21,856 nucleotides of DNA, taken from IMG/VR virus record IMGVR_UViG_3300029994_000024, positions 1 through 21,856 of that record. One strand, given 5' to 3'. Below are positions 16,307-21,856 of the stretch, one piece after another (positions within the stretch are counted from its first letter, which is position 1; the number at the start of each line of letters is the position of its first letter). Below the pieces are notes generated by a model. The model did no database searches. It was not told the DNA's origin and saw only the letters and a program-made list of their open reading frames with translations. The stretch comes from a virus. Position numbers and translations under genes: made by a program.

Positions 16307-16601
16307 TTTTTGCCTCTTCTTTCAGTTTAAAGAATGCTGAAGGATCTGCATCACTAATTTTTGCGATGATCATCCTACCAACATTTCCACGGCCAATATT
16401 GCTCGCCATTAAAACGGTATTTGTATTCAATGGGTCTTCAAGTGGTGCGCAGTAAACAAGAACATTCCATATGAATCGTTTAAACTGCGGCAATTTAAGA
16501 AGCGCCCTTAAGTCTTCAAGTTCATTACGCGCGTGTTTTTTCTCATCGCGTTCCATCTCTCTTACTTCGTCTTCATCCGCTGCATTTTTTACACTGTTCA
16601 T
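16299..16601 (-). CDS. Bbp19-like small phage protein
   Basis: A 100-residue protein between portal and scaffold genes. After a charged N-terminus (1-30) it has DLRALLKLPQFKRFIWNVLV (30-49) and a second part, IGRGNVGRMIIAKISDADP (69-87). The pattern DLRA.L..P...R..W..L followed by ..GR.NVG..I...I..ADP is that of Bbp19-like proteins, a family first named in phage BPP-1 and encoded next to the scaffold. The molecular role is not known to me. The ATG at 16601 comes two bases after the portal stop; no ribosome binding site is visible, so expression may depend on coupling to the portal. Its end overlaps the scaffold start by 8 bases. Confidence 0.78.
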   Translation of the reverse strand: MNSVKNAADEDEVREMERDEKKHARNELEDLRALLKLPQFKRFIWNVLVYCAPLEDPLNTNTVLMASNIGRGNVGRMIIAKISDADPSAFFKLKEEAKNV

Positions 16602-16603
16602 AT

Positions 16604-18463
16604 TTACTGTGATGGGACCGGATTACCGGCCTGACCTTGTTGTTGGAGTTGAGTTAATGCATTCGGTCCATCCGTAGGACTCTGCGCCAAATGCTTCGTT
16701 GCAAGTGACTGCTGAAGCTGGTTCTGAGTTTGCATCTGCTGCATTTGCATTTTCTGTTTCGTTGCTTGAATCTGAGCTGTGACTTTCGGATCACGCACAA
16801 TTTTTGGCGCAATCGAAGTTTTGTCTGCGTAATCGTAAATCGCTTCGTTGATGTCGATCGAATCAACCACTTGAGGAAACACTTGAGCCACTCCTTCAAC
16901 AAACTGGAAGAATCTCTCGGTACTAGCAAGTCCAAGAAGTTTTTGAGCCTCTGCCATGATCGAAGTGTATTCAATTTTTAAAGGCACTCCATGAAGAGCA
17001 ATTGGAGGCGGTGGAATCTTCCCATGTTTTAGCATGTAATGAAACGTGCCAACAATTAACGGATCAAGTACATCCTGATTCAACTGCTCAAGAACCGGAC
17101 CAATCGCAAGCATCTGCTCTTGTTTCTTCTCGTTGATCTCAGTCGCGGTCGCAGGCTGGGTGCGCTCGTCGTTGATCATCATCATAAAAAGATCAACAAA
17201 GAACGCCTTTTCAATCCTACCCTGCGTCATCTCGATATCTTGCAATAACGCCGCAATATCGAATTTAACCTCGTGAACAGGCCTAAATCCTTGCTGACCT
17301 TCACGCACGTCTTGATAAGTAATATCTCCTGGCAAGAGCGATGTCTTAGTGTTCCGAAGCGATGCAGGCCCAGTCATCGGCGGGTTAACCATTTTTTCAA
17401 TGGCCTGCGCTTTACGTTTCTGCATGATCTGAAGCGCTTTAATATCCCCTAACGCCGTTATTCCTGGACAGTCAGTCCCATATGCGTCTTCAGCCACAGT
17501 TTCCCAACGTGGAGCAAGAATCGGGAACAGATCATACCCAGAATAACGAAGAAAACGATTAGCGTCTGGTCCGTTATACATCTGCGAATCAACGGAGGTC
17601 GCACCTTGCTCGTAGTACGCTGAAACAAATCTTTTTCCATCTGGACCAGGCTTTCCGATTTTGAAATGATCATTAGGTAAAATCATGTGAACAACGTAAA
17701 TCTTTTGATTCCACTGATTTGTTTCGATTGCTGTTTTTACTTGAGTTGAAAAATTTTCCCAGTTGAAATTTTGCCAGTCCAGAGTCTTTGTGCCTGGAAT
17801 CTTTTTACCGAACTTGTCCACCAGTTGAGACACGGTGAACTCCGTCTCGCGCATCCAAGTGTTTACGCGTCCCTTTTCGTCGGTCGCGATGCAATAACTA
17901 CCTAATGGAAATGTATAAAATCTTACTACCTCGTCCTCATCCTCTTCCATGAGCATCGCAGCCGTTGCAAACAACGCCAAATCTCCGTACACAATCGGAA
18001 ACTGATTATATAAATTTGATTTAAGAAACACCGTAAGTATCGCTTCGGTCACGCGATACAACCAATCCTTCACGTCCGCATTTTCTTGGAGTGACGGATC
18101 AGGCGTATCAATCCGAAACCATGGACGTGCTGGACTTGTAATGCCGCCCATCATGCCAGATTTCGTAGTCCGCAAACTCAAGGTAGGCGTCGAATCAATA
18201 ATATGATGATTCCTTAAATAACCTTTGTTCGTATCCTGAACAAAAAACCGTCTGCGTCTCGGCTGAACGTTCCTCGCCAAGTCATCCCACGTCGGCCAAA
18301 ACGTCGATCGTTCATTCTTAAGCTGCTGACGTAACATCTCCATCCGCTGACGTGGAGTTAGAGAGTTAATTAAGAACTGACCCTCAAGCGGTTTCTCTTT
18401 TTTAGGATTCTGTGCATTTCCTTCAATATCCGAATACGCGCTTGTTTCAATGTCTCTTGCCAT
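16604..18463 (-). CDS. Portal protein (podovirus head-to-tail connector)
   Basis: A 619-residue portal of the T7/BPP-1 type, which forms the dodecameric ring at one capsid vertex through which DNA enters and leaves. Signs are the basic N-terminal segment around ARNVQPRRRRFF (63-74), a stretch from IIDSTPTLSLRTTKSGMMGG to SPARPWFRI (88-118), WLYRVTEAILTVFLKSNLY (134-152), YGDLALFATAAMLMEED (159-175) and FYTFPLGSYCI (182-192). The final 55 residues are Gln-rich (KQKMQMQQMQTQNQLQQS), probably a flexible C-terminal tail. The ATG at 18463 follows directly on the stop TAG of the upstream gene (TAGATG); a weak AGGTG or GGGT is the only binding site. Neighbours (terminase upstream, scaffold and capsid downstream) agree. 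Confidence 0.92.
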   Translation of the reverse strand: MARDIETSAYSDIEGNAQNPKKEKPLEGQFLINSLTPRQRMEMLRQQLKNERSTFWPTWDDLARNVQPRRRRFFVQDTNKGYLRNHHIIDSTPTLSLRTTKSGMMGGITSPARPWFRIDTPDPSLQENADVKDWLYRVTEAILTVFLKSNLYNQFPIVYGDLALFATAAMLMEEDEDEVVRFYTFPLGSYCIATDEKGRVNTWMRETEFTVSQLVDKFGKKIPGTKTLDWQNFNWENFSTQVKTAIETNQWNQKIYVVHMILPNDHFKIGKPGPDGKRFVSAYYEQGATSVDSQMYNGPDANRFLRYSGYDLFPILAPRWETVAEDAYGTDCPGITALGDIKALQIMQKRKAQAIEKMVNPPMTGPASLRNTKTSLLPGDITYQDVREGQQGFRPVHEVKFDIAALLQDIEMTQGRIEKAFFVDLFMMMINDERTQPATATEINEKKQEQMLAIGPVLEQLNQDVLDPLIVGTFHYMLKHGKIPPPPIALHGVPLKIEYTSIMAEAQKLLGLASTERFFQFVEGVAQVFPQVVDSIDINEAIYDYADKTSIAPKIVRDPKVTAQIQATKQKMQMQQMQTQNQLQQSLATKHLAQSPTDGPNALTQLQQQGQAGNPVPSQ

Positions 18464-18796
18464 CTATTGACCCAACACCTGTTTTCCGCCAGTCGTCCCG
18501 GCGTTAGCAGAGTTTGTCGGCACTCCGAGCGGACTCGTTAGAATCGTTCCTGCCCATCCCTGCTTCCCAAGTCCCATCGATGCCAAGACTGACTCTTGAT
18601 TCTTTTCTTGGTTGTTGGCATTATTCTCGGCTTGCGTGTTGGTTTCGTTTGTCTGGGCAGTTTGGAGTTGCTGATTTTCAATATTCGTTTGATTATTCAT
18701 TGCCTGATTAGCTTCATTGGATTGATTTATTCCATTGAAAATCTGAGCAGTCAAACCAATTGCACCGATGCCAATACCTATTGCCGCAAAACTCAT
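18464..18796 (-). CDS. Small Asn/Gln-rich phage protein preceding the portal
   Basis: A 110-residue protein with a hydrophobic, Gly-zipper-like N-terminus (AAIGIGIGAIGLTAQIF, 4-20), a low-complexity Asn/Gln/Thr/Glu region (21-68), and a C-terminal part, GWAGTILTSPLGVPT (80-94), ending KQVLGQ. Small proteins ending in a similar way (a GT-ILT-P-GV segment and a terminal LLGQ or LLG) are common beside portal genes in podoviruses, but I know of no proven function. The N-terminal helix could be a membrane or packing segment. The ATG at 18796 overlaps the cupin gene as ATGA; TGGAG stands 5 bases before it. Expression is probably coupled to both neighbours. Confidence 0.7.
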   Translation of the reverse strand: MSFAAIGIGIGAIGLTAQIFNGINQSNEANQAMNNQTNIENQQLQTAQTNETNTQAENNANNQEKNQESVLASMGLGKQGWAGTILTSPLGVPTNSANAGTTGGKQVLGQ

Positions 18797-19308
18797 TTTT
18801 GCTCCAGTCTTGCAACTTCGTGTTCAAGCCATTCTAAATACTCGCGCTTAGATGGCGAAGTCAGAGCGTCCATCATTTTCTCTGGATCATCATCGCTTCG
18901 GCCTGCATCTGCTGCTCTAGTAGCATTGTGTATGGTAACGAATAGTGTATCTTCATGTCCAAAGACGAGACGCTGACTCCCTGCCTTTGATTCAAGAATT
19001 GATCCTGCCTTAAGGCGAAACCAACCGTCTTTAGAAATAACAGAGACATCGCCACGAGCAACCACAGCAATATGATCGAACTTGTGAACACGACCCAAAC
19101 AAAGAGCGTTTCGAGCCAAGAAGTATTCTCTTGCATATAAATTTCCTGAAAAGTGATGTTTTGCGGTATTTGGATATTTCGCATCTGGAAACCGATCGAC
19201 GAGTTTATAGAGATTCGCTTCAACCGTTTCGAGAGACAACCCGCGCTCAAGCGGAGTCATCTTATTAAATTCAGTCTGCATTCGTTCGAGAGGTGCCAGT
19301 TCACTCAT
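18793..19308 (-). CDS. Cupin-fold phage protein
   Basis: A 171-residue protein whose central part (about 52-130) has the spacing of a single-domain cupin: SGNLYAREYFLARNALCLGR, then VHKFDHIAVVARGDVSVIS (74-92), a dG.fRLkAGs turn, and RLVFGHEDTLFVTIHNAT (113-130). H75, H79 and H127 are candidate metal ligands. Related small cupin-like proteins occur in podovirus late regions, where they are of unknown use; enzyme, regulator and virion protein are all possible. The N-terminal 50 residues and C-terminal 40 (acidic, then helical) flank the domain. The ATG at 19308 overlaps the helix-turn-helix gene as ATGA, so the two are expected to be made together, and its own stop overlaps the next gene by ATGA. 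Fold call good, function unknown. Confidence 0.7.
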   Translation of the reverse strand: MSELAPLERMQTEFNKMTPLERGLSLETVEANLYKLVDRFPDAKYPNTAKHHFSGNLYAREYFLARNALCLGRVHKFDHIAVVARGDVSVISKDGWFRLKAGSILESKAGSQRLVFGHEDTLFVTIHNATRAADAGRSDDDPEKMMDALTSPSKREYLEWLEHEVARLEQK

Positions 19309-19559
19309 ACCGTGATTCCCAACTGATCAATGATCTCATTCCTGGAATCGGTGACGTATGCTTCAACAAGTTCTAACGGCTTGATCGACAGAATCTCGCA
19401 AGCCTGGGTGACTCTGGAGATCGGCAAACGAACCCGACCAGTCTCGACATTGAAAATAAATTGAGGTGTAACCGGCGGGGTGAATCTCCTCCCGATTTCG
19501 CTCTTGGACAGGTACAACGCTTGTCTTTGACGTTCAAGTAATCGTCCGACCATTCGCAT
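19305..19559 (-). CDS. Cro/C1 (XRE) family helix-turn-helix protein
   Basis: An 84-residue protein that is nearly all one DNA-binding domain. SKSEIGRRF (18-26) and TPQFIFNVETGRVRLP (31-46) form the expected scaffold and recognition helices, followed by LSIKPLELVEAY (57-68), the usual fourth-helix region of Cro/C1 domains. There is no effector or dimerisation domain beyond a short tail. ATG codons at 19559 and 19553 are both possible; neither has a ribosome binding site, and an in-frame TGA at 19568-19566 blocks a longer form. It follows terminase after a 76-base AT-rich gap and overlaps the cupin gene by ATGA. A regulator of late transcription or of its own operon is inferred. It is not flanked by lysogeny genes in this window. 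Confidence 0.85.
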   Translation of the reverse strand: MRMVGRLLERQRQALYLSKSEIGRRFTPPVTPQFIFNVETGRVRLPISRVTQACEILSIKPLELVEAYVTDSRNEIIDQLGITV

Positions 19560-19562
19560 TTG

Positions 19563-19611
19563 TAATCATGATTAAACCGATTTAAACGGTTAGCAATGAA
19601 ATAATTACATG
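19563..19611. promoter_or_regulatory. Operator-like palindromes upstream of the helix-turn-helix gene
   Basis: The gap between the large terminase stop (19636) and the regulator start (19559) is AT-rich and holds a perfect 12-bp palindrome, TAATCATGATTA (19563-19574), directly followed by an imperfect 17-bp one, AACCGATTTAAACGGTT (19575-19591). Farther on, TAATTACATG (19602-19611) echoes the first. Side-by-side palindromes just before a Cro-type gene are what an autoregulatory operator looks like. I see no convincing sigma-70 promoter in the gap. Confidence 0.45.
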
Positions 19612-19635
19612 TTTAATTAACGCGCTGTATATGAA

Positions 19636-21105
19636 TCAGTCTTCTGAACTCGCAGTCTCGAATGGATCCCATTCCGTCTCAGCGTGATTTGACCGCTCGC
19701 CTAGGGTAATAATACCCGCCTGGGTGCGTGAAATTGCCTCTTCTTGCGCAAATGTAAGCGCTAACGAATCCGCCCGATCAGGTGACCTTCCCAGTTCAGC
19801 TTTGATCAATTCCTTTGGAACCAAAATAATCTTGCCATTCTTACTCGTGTATTTCGTGGCGCATAATTCTTCCATCAAACGCGAGTCGTCAGGTAACTGT
19901 GCCCCACGCCTGAACCAGTCCCGCATCCTGAAATACATCTCAGCTCGCTTGTTGAAATACCTTGGATCGGTAGCCTTGGAGCTGAAGTTCACACCAATTG
20001 GCGAATAGCCACGTTGAACCATGGAATCGATCACCGATCCACCGAAACCACCAGTATCATCAACGAACTCTAATTCTGATCCCCATTTTTCTTTTGATGT
20101 AATCAAACGATCCGCAACCTCAGGTCCACGAGCACCTGACAGCTCCACATAGTTAAATGCTCGAAGTCCTTGCCTTGGAAACATCACCGTCATGTCATCA
20201 CCCTCACGAGCCACGTCGTTTCCAATTCGTTTCTGGGCACGCTCATAGGTGTACAGATCAAGCTTACGTTTCATTGCAACCTCAATCTCGTGAGCTGACA
20301 AGATGGCATTAATCGAAGTCTCAGGGAACTCCCCAAGCACGTTCACCATCACCCAAGGCGAATCGCGGCCATAGCGTTTGATTTGATCTCGTGCCCATTC
20401 GATGTTCTGCCTGCTTGATCGATTCGGATTGTCAGGATCTCCTGTAATCTTGATCGTGTGCCAGAGATCACGCTCACGGAAACATGCACGGTACAGCGGA
20501 CCATCTCGTTTCGTCGGGTTTCCGGCTTGGATAATCTTTTGGAATCGACCTTCCTCAGTTCCGGTCAATCCTGCATCGGCGGCAGCGAATACTGAATCAG
20601 GTACATCGCCTGACTCGTCAACTACGAATAGAAGGTATTTCGAATGGAGACCGGCCAAGGTGTTCGCCTGCTTGGTTTTGTCGCCTGACTTCGGCCACGT
20701 TCTTAAACTGAAGAACCAGGTTTCGGGGTGGTCAACGGACGTGATTCTAGTCTTCGTCCAATTGAATGAACGCTTCAAGTGTTCTGATCGACCTTGCCAC
20801 TTTGAAATCTCAGGCCACAAGTTGTCTGAGATGTTGTCTTCAGTGATTGAGGTAGCGGCTCCCTTCGGATGCTCGCCACGTTCGCCCTGAGCTGCCAGGA
20901 AGTTTAAGATGCATACTGCAAGACCTGCTGACTTTCCTACGCCTTTGCAGGCGGCAAGAGCGATACGCTTGTCTATGGGAGTTCCAGACGAGAACGCCTC
21001 AAATAGTTCGACCTGCCAGGGATCAGGTTGCATACCAAGTTCTTCAACCGCGAAGTACAAACAAGATTCGCGCCAACGCTTTATTTTTGCCTCACCTGGA
21101 GTCAT
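19636..21105 (-). CDS. terL: Terminase large subunit (packaging ATPase/nuclease)
   Basis: A 489-residue packaging motor. ATPase part: Walker A AACKGVGKS (51-59), Walker B LLFVVDE (158-164) with the catalytic Glu, and a coupling motif QAGNPT (193-198). Nuclease part: candidate metal-binding acidic residues D297 (in GNDVAR), D349/D350 (FVDDTGG) and D443 or D446 (SPDRADSLAL), the RNase H-like order. The ring it forms docks on the portal and cuts concatemeric DNA. The ATG at 21105 overlaps the small subunit stop by one base (TAATG), with only a weak AAG-type binding site, so translational coupling is likely. Length is normal for podovirus-type large subunits. Nothing seems missing or broken. Confidence 0.95.
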   Translation of the reverse strand: MTPGEAKIKRWRESCLYFAVEELGMQPDPWQVELFEAFSSGTPIDKRIALAACKGVGKSAGLAVCILNFLAAQGERGEHPKGAATSITEDNISDNLWPEISKWQGRSEHLKRSFNWTKTRITSVDHPETWFFSLRTWPKSGDKTKQANTLAGLHSKYLLFVVDESGDVPDSVFAAADAGLTGTEEGRFQKIIQAGNPTKRDGPLYRACFRERDLWHTIKITGDPDNPNRSSRQNIEWARDQIKRYGRDSPWVMVNVLGEFPETSINAILSAHEIEVAMKRKLDLYTYERAQKRIGNDVAREGDDMTVMFPRQGLRAFNYVELSGARGPEVADRLITSKEKWGSELEFVDDTGGFGGSVIDSMVQRGYSPIGVNFSSKATDPRYFNKRAEMYFRMRDWFRRGAQLPDDSRLMEELCATKYTSKNGKIILVPKELIKAELGRSPDRADSLALTFAQEEAISRTQAGIITLGERSNHAETEWDPFETASSED

Positions 21106-21641
21106 TATTCATTCTTATCGATCGAACGCGACGCGGTCAATAGCTCTTCGTAAGTCATGCCAACCTTGATCGTTTTGTCGTCGCTCCACATTTTGAGTTG
21201 CTTGCCGTACATGTCGATTGCTTTGAGTTTGTCATGGAACTCTATGGTTTTCAGGTAGCCGGTCCAAGTTCGATCCTCACCTGCACCCTCGAAGGTTTCG
21301 ACCACAACCATTTTCTTTAGGTTTGATTTAACATCATCAGGCCAACTATCGGTAGGTAGTAAAGCACCATCCTTGTCAATCACCTGTGTCATGGCCACAC
21401 ACGAGATCGATCTCAGTTCGGTCAATAGCCGTTCGACAACCCACTCCTTGCGATCCGCAAGTGCTTCGTCGTATTGGCGTGAGCGAATTGGATCACCCCT
21501 TAAAAACCGAATCAGGACGCGATAGGGGACTTCCCATAGTTTGGCTAGCTCAGTCACGGAGCCGCCAGTCGTGACATGATCTGTTAGCTTCATCATGCAG
21601 TCTTCATCTTGCAGTGCGGGGTAAACATGTTTGAATTCCAT
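21105..21641 (-). CDS. terS: Terminase small subunit
   Basis: A 178-residue protein upstream of and overlapping the large terminase. An N-terminal helix-turn-helix unit is visible (LTDHVTTGGSVTELAKLWEV at 19-38, then RVLIRFLRGDPIRSRQYDEA at 41-60), the DNA-recognition part of small terminases of this kind. Residues 60-85 and 125-150 are helical and likely mediate ring assembly; the end (GMTYEELLTA) may contact the large subunit. I choose ATG 21641, which has GGAG 9 bases upstream. Longer in-frame versions from 21656 or 21722 would read through a partly duplicated copy of the gene's own start in another frame and lack a well-placed binding site. Confidence 0.82.
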   Translation of the reverse strand: MEFKHVYPALQDEDCMMKLTDHVTTGGSVTELAKLWEVPYRVLIRFLRGDPIRSRQYDEALADRKEWVVERLLTELRSISCVAMTQVIDKDGALLPTDSWPDDVKSNLKKMVVVETFEGAGEDRTWTGYLKTIEFHDKLKAIDMYGKQLKMWSDDKTIKVGMTYEELLTASRSIDKNE

Positions 21642-21687
21642 GACTCGTATCTCCATCCCAGGCAGGGTAAACTCCCTTGAATTCCAT
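21596..21687 (-). repeat. Imperfect 46-bp tandem duplication of the terS start
   Basis: On the minus strand the first bases of terS (from 21641) are repeated 46 bases upstream (from 21687). Both copies start with the identical 11-mer ATGGAATTCAA and share GTTTACCC at the same distance, followed by a weaker GC..GATG-A match. The upstream copy encodes MEFKGVYPAWDGD, the downstream one MEFKHVYPALQDED. The 46-base offset is not a multiple of three, so the copies are out of frame with each other. Confidence 0.75.
21604..21687 (-). other. Leader ORF of 27 codons overlapping the terS start
   Basis: Starting at ATG 21687, the upstream copy of the duplicated terS start opens a 27-codon frame that overlaps the true gene by 38 bases in another frame and stops with TGA at 21606-21604. 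GTGGGT right before the ATG is a poor ribosome binding site. It may be a remnant of the duplication, or a translated leader that tunes terS. Translation is not shown by anything beyond the open frame. Confidence 0.3.
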
Positions 21688-21693
21688 ACCCAC

Positions 21694-21722
21694 AGTATTG
21701 GTTGAATCGATCGGGATTGCAA
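21694..21722 (-). promoter_or_regulatory. Weak sigma-70-like promoter candidate for the operon
   Basis: On the minus strand TTGCAA (21722-21717) and AATACT (21699-21694) are 17 bases apart, each matching four of six consensus positions. A start near 21687 would give a leader of roughly 45 bases before the terS ATG at 21641. The match is modest and could be chance; the real promoter might lie farther right. Confidence 0.22.
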
Positions 21723-21763
21723 ACTTGATTCTTTCTTGGTGTTTATCGGTGCTCTGCGTCTGT

Positions 21764-21781
21764 AAATTGTCTAAACAATTT
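21764..21781. repeat. Perfect inverted repeat in the terS leader region
   Basis: AAATTGT, four bases (CTAA), ACAATTT: two perfect 7-base arms. It is short and AT-rich, better suited to a protein binding site than to an RNA terminator. It lies about 125 bases upstream of the terS start, in the 134-base noncoding right end of the window. Confidence 0.4.
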
Positions 21782-21794
21782 CTGAAGAATGTTT

Positions 21795-21810
21795 GTTACA
21801 AAGTTACAAA
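21795..21810. repeat. Tandem 8-bp direct repeat
   Basis: GTTACAAA occurs twice without a gap on the plus strand (TTTGTAAC twice on the minus strand). It lies just upstream of the inverted repeat at 21764-21781 with respect to the minus-strand operon, within otherwise featureless AT-rich noncoding sequence. It could be part of a regulatory site. Confidence 0.4.
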
Positions 21811-21856
21811 AATTACGCCACTTCTCATGGACTCTCTGGAAATGGGAAATAGGGGG

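Noticed and set aside
18596-18976. 126-codon plus-strand open frame across two small genes
   Set aside because: Its hydrophobic start looks membrane-like, but this is the complement of the Asn/Gln-rich codons of the opposite gene; no binding site and no other plus-strand gene nearby.
20402-20890. 162-codon plus-strand open frame opposite terL
   Set aside because: It lies wholly within the well-supported large terminase gene, has low-complexity Ser/Arg/Cys-rich content and no ribosome binding site or family match; an antisense shadow.
21642-21722. N-terminal 27-residue extension of TerS from ATG 21722
   Set aside because: No binding site, and the sequence is a duplicated copy of the gene start read in a different frame.

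Overview
This window reads as the virion-morphogenesis region of a tailed phage (or prophage) of podovirus type. All 18 genes I call lie on the minus strand, so the transcriptional order runs from right (base 21856) to left (base 1). Genes are packed head to tail, mostly with stop/start overlaps of 1 to 8 bases. Many have strong AGGAG/GGAGG ribosome binding sites. The host cannot be named from the sequence. A Gram-negative bacterium is the best inference, because T7-type internal (ejection) proteins normally build a channel across a two-membrane envelope. I see no tRNA, rRNA, CRISPR, integrase, transposase, replication or lysis gene.

Layout from upstream to downstream. (1) 21856-19636: a leader with candidate promoter and operator-like repeats, then the small and large terminase subunits for DNA packaging. 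(2) 19635-18464: an AT-rich gap, a small Cro/C1-type helix-turn-helix gene, a cupin-fold protein and a small Asn/Gln-rich protein, an accessory-looking insert between terminase and portal. (3) 18463-13254: portal, a Bbp19-like protein, scaffold, major capsid protein, a Bbp16-like capsid cement protein, and two small head or neck proteins. Two strong stem-loops lie in the two widest gaps of this block. (4) 13254-9605: tail tubular proteins A and B. (5) 9608-147: three internal virion (ejectosome) proteins, resembling T7 gp14, gp15 and gp16 in order and character. The last is a 2326-residue polyvalent-type protein carrying an ADP-ribosyltransferase-like domain and a gluzincin-type metallopeptidase motif. 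(6) 142-1: the first 47 codons of a tail fibre or spike gene that leaves the window.

The genes make one pathway: scaffold, capsid and portal form the procapsid, terminase fills it, cement protein stabilises it, the neck and tubular proteins build the short tail, and the internal proteins are ejected ahead of the DNA. The capsid module (portal, Bbp19-like, scaffold, capsid, Bbp16-like cement) resembles Bordetella phage BPP-1.

Points that deserve a second look are the enzyme domains in the giant ejection protein, an imperfect 46-bp tandem duplication of the start of the small terminase gene that makes a 27-codon leader ORF, the regulator and cupin inside a late operon, the paired stem-loops around the cement gene, and a domain inserted in tail tubular protein B.
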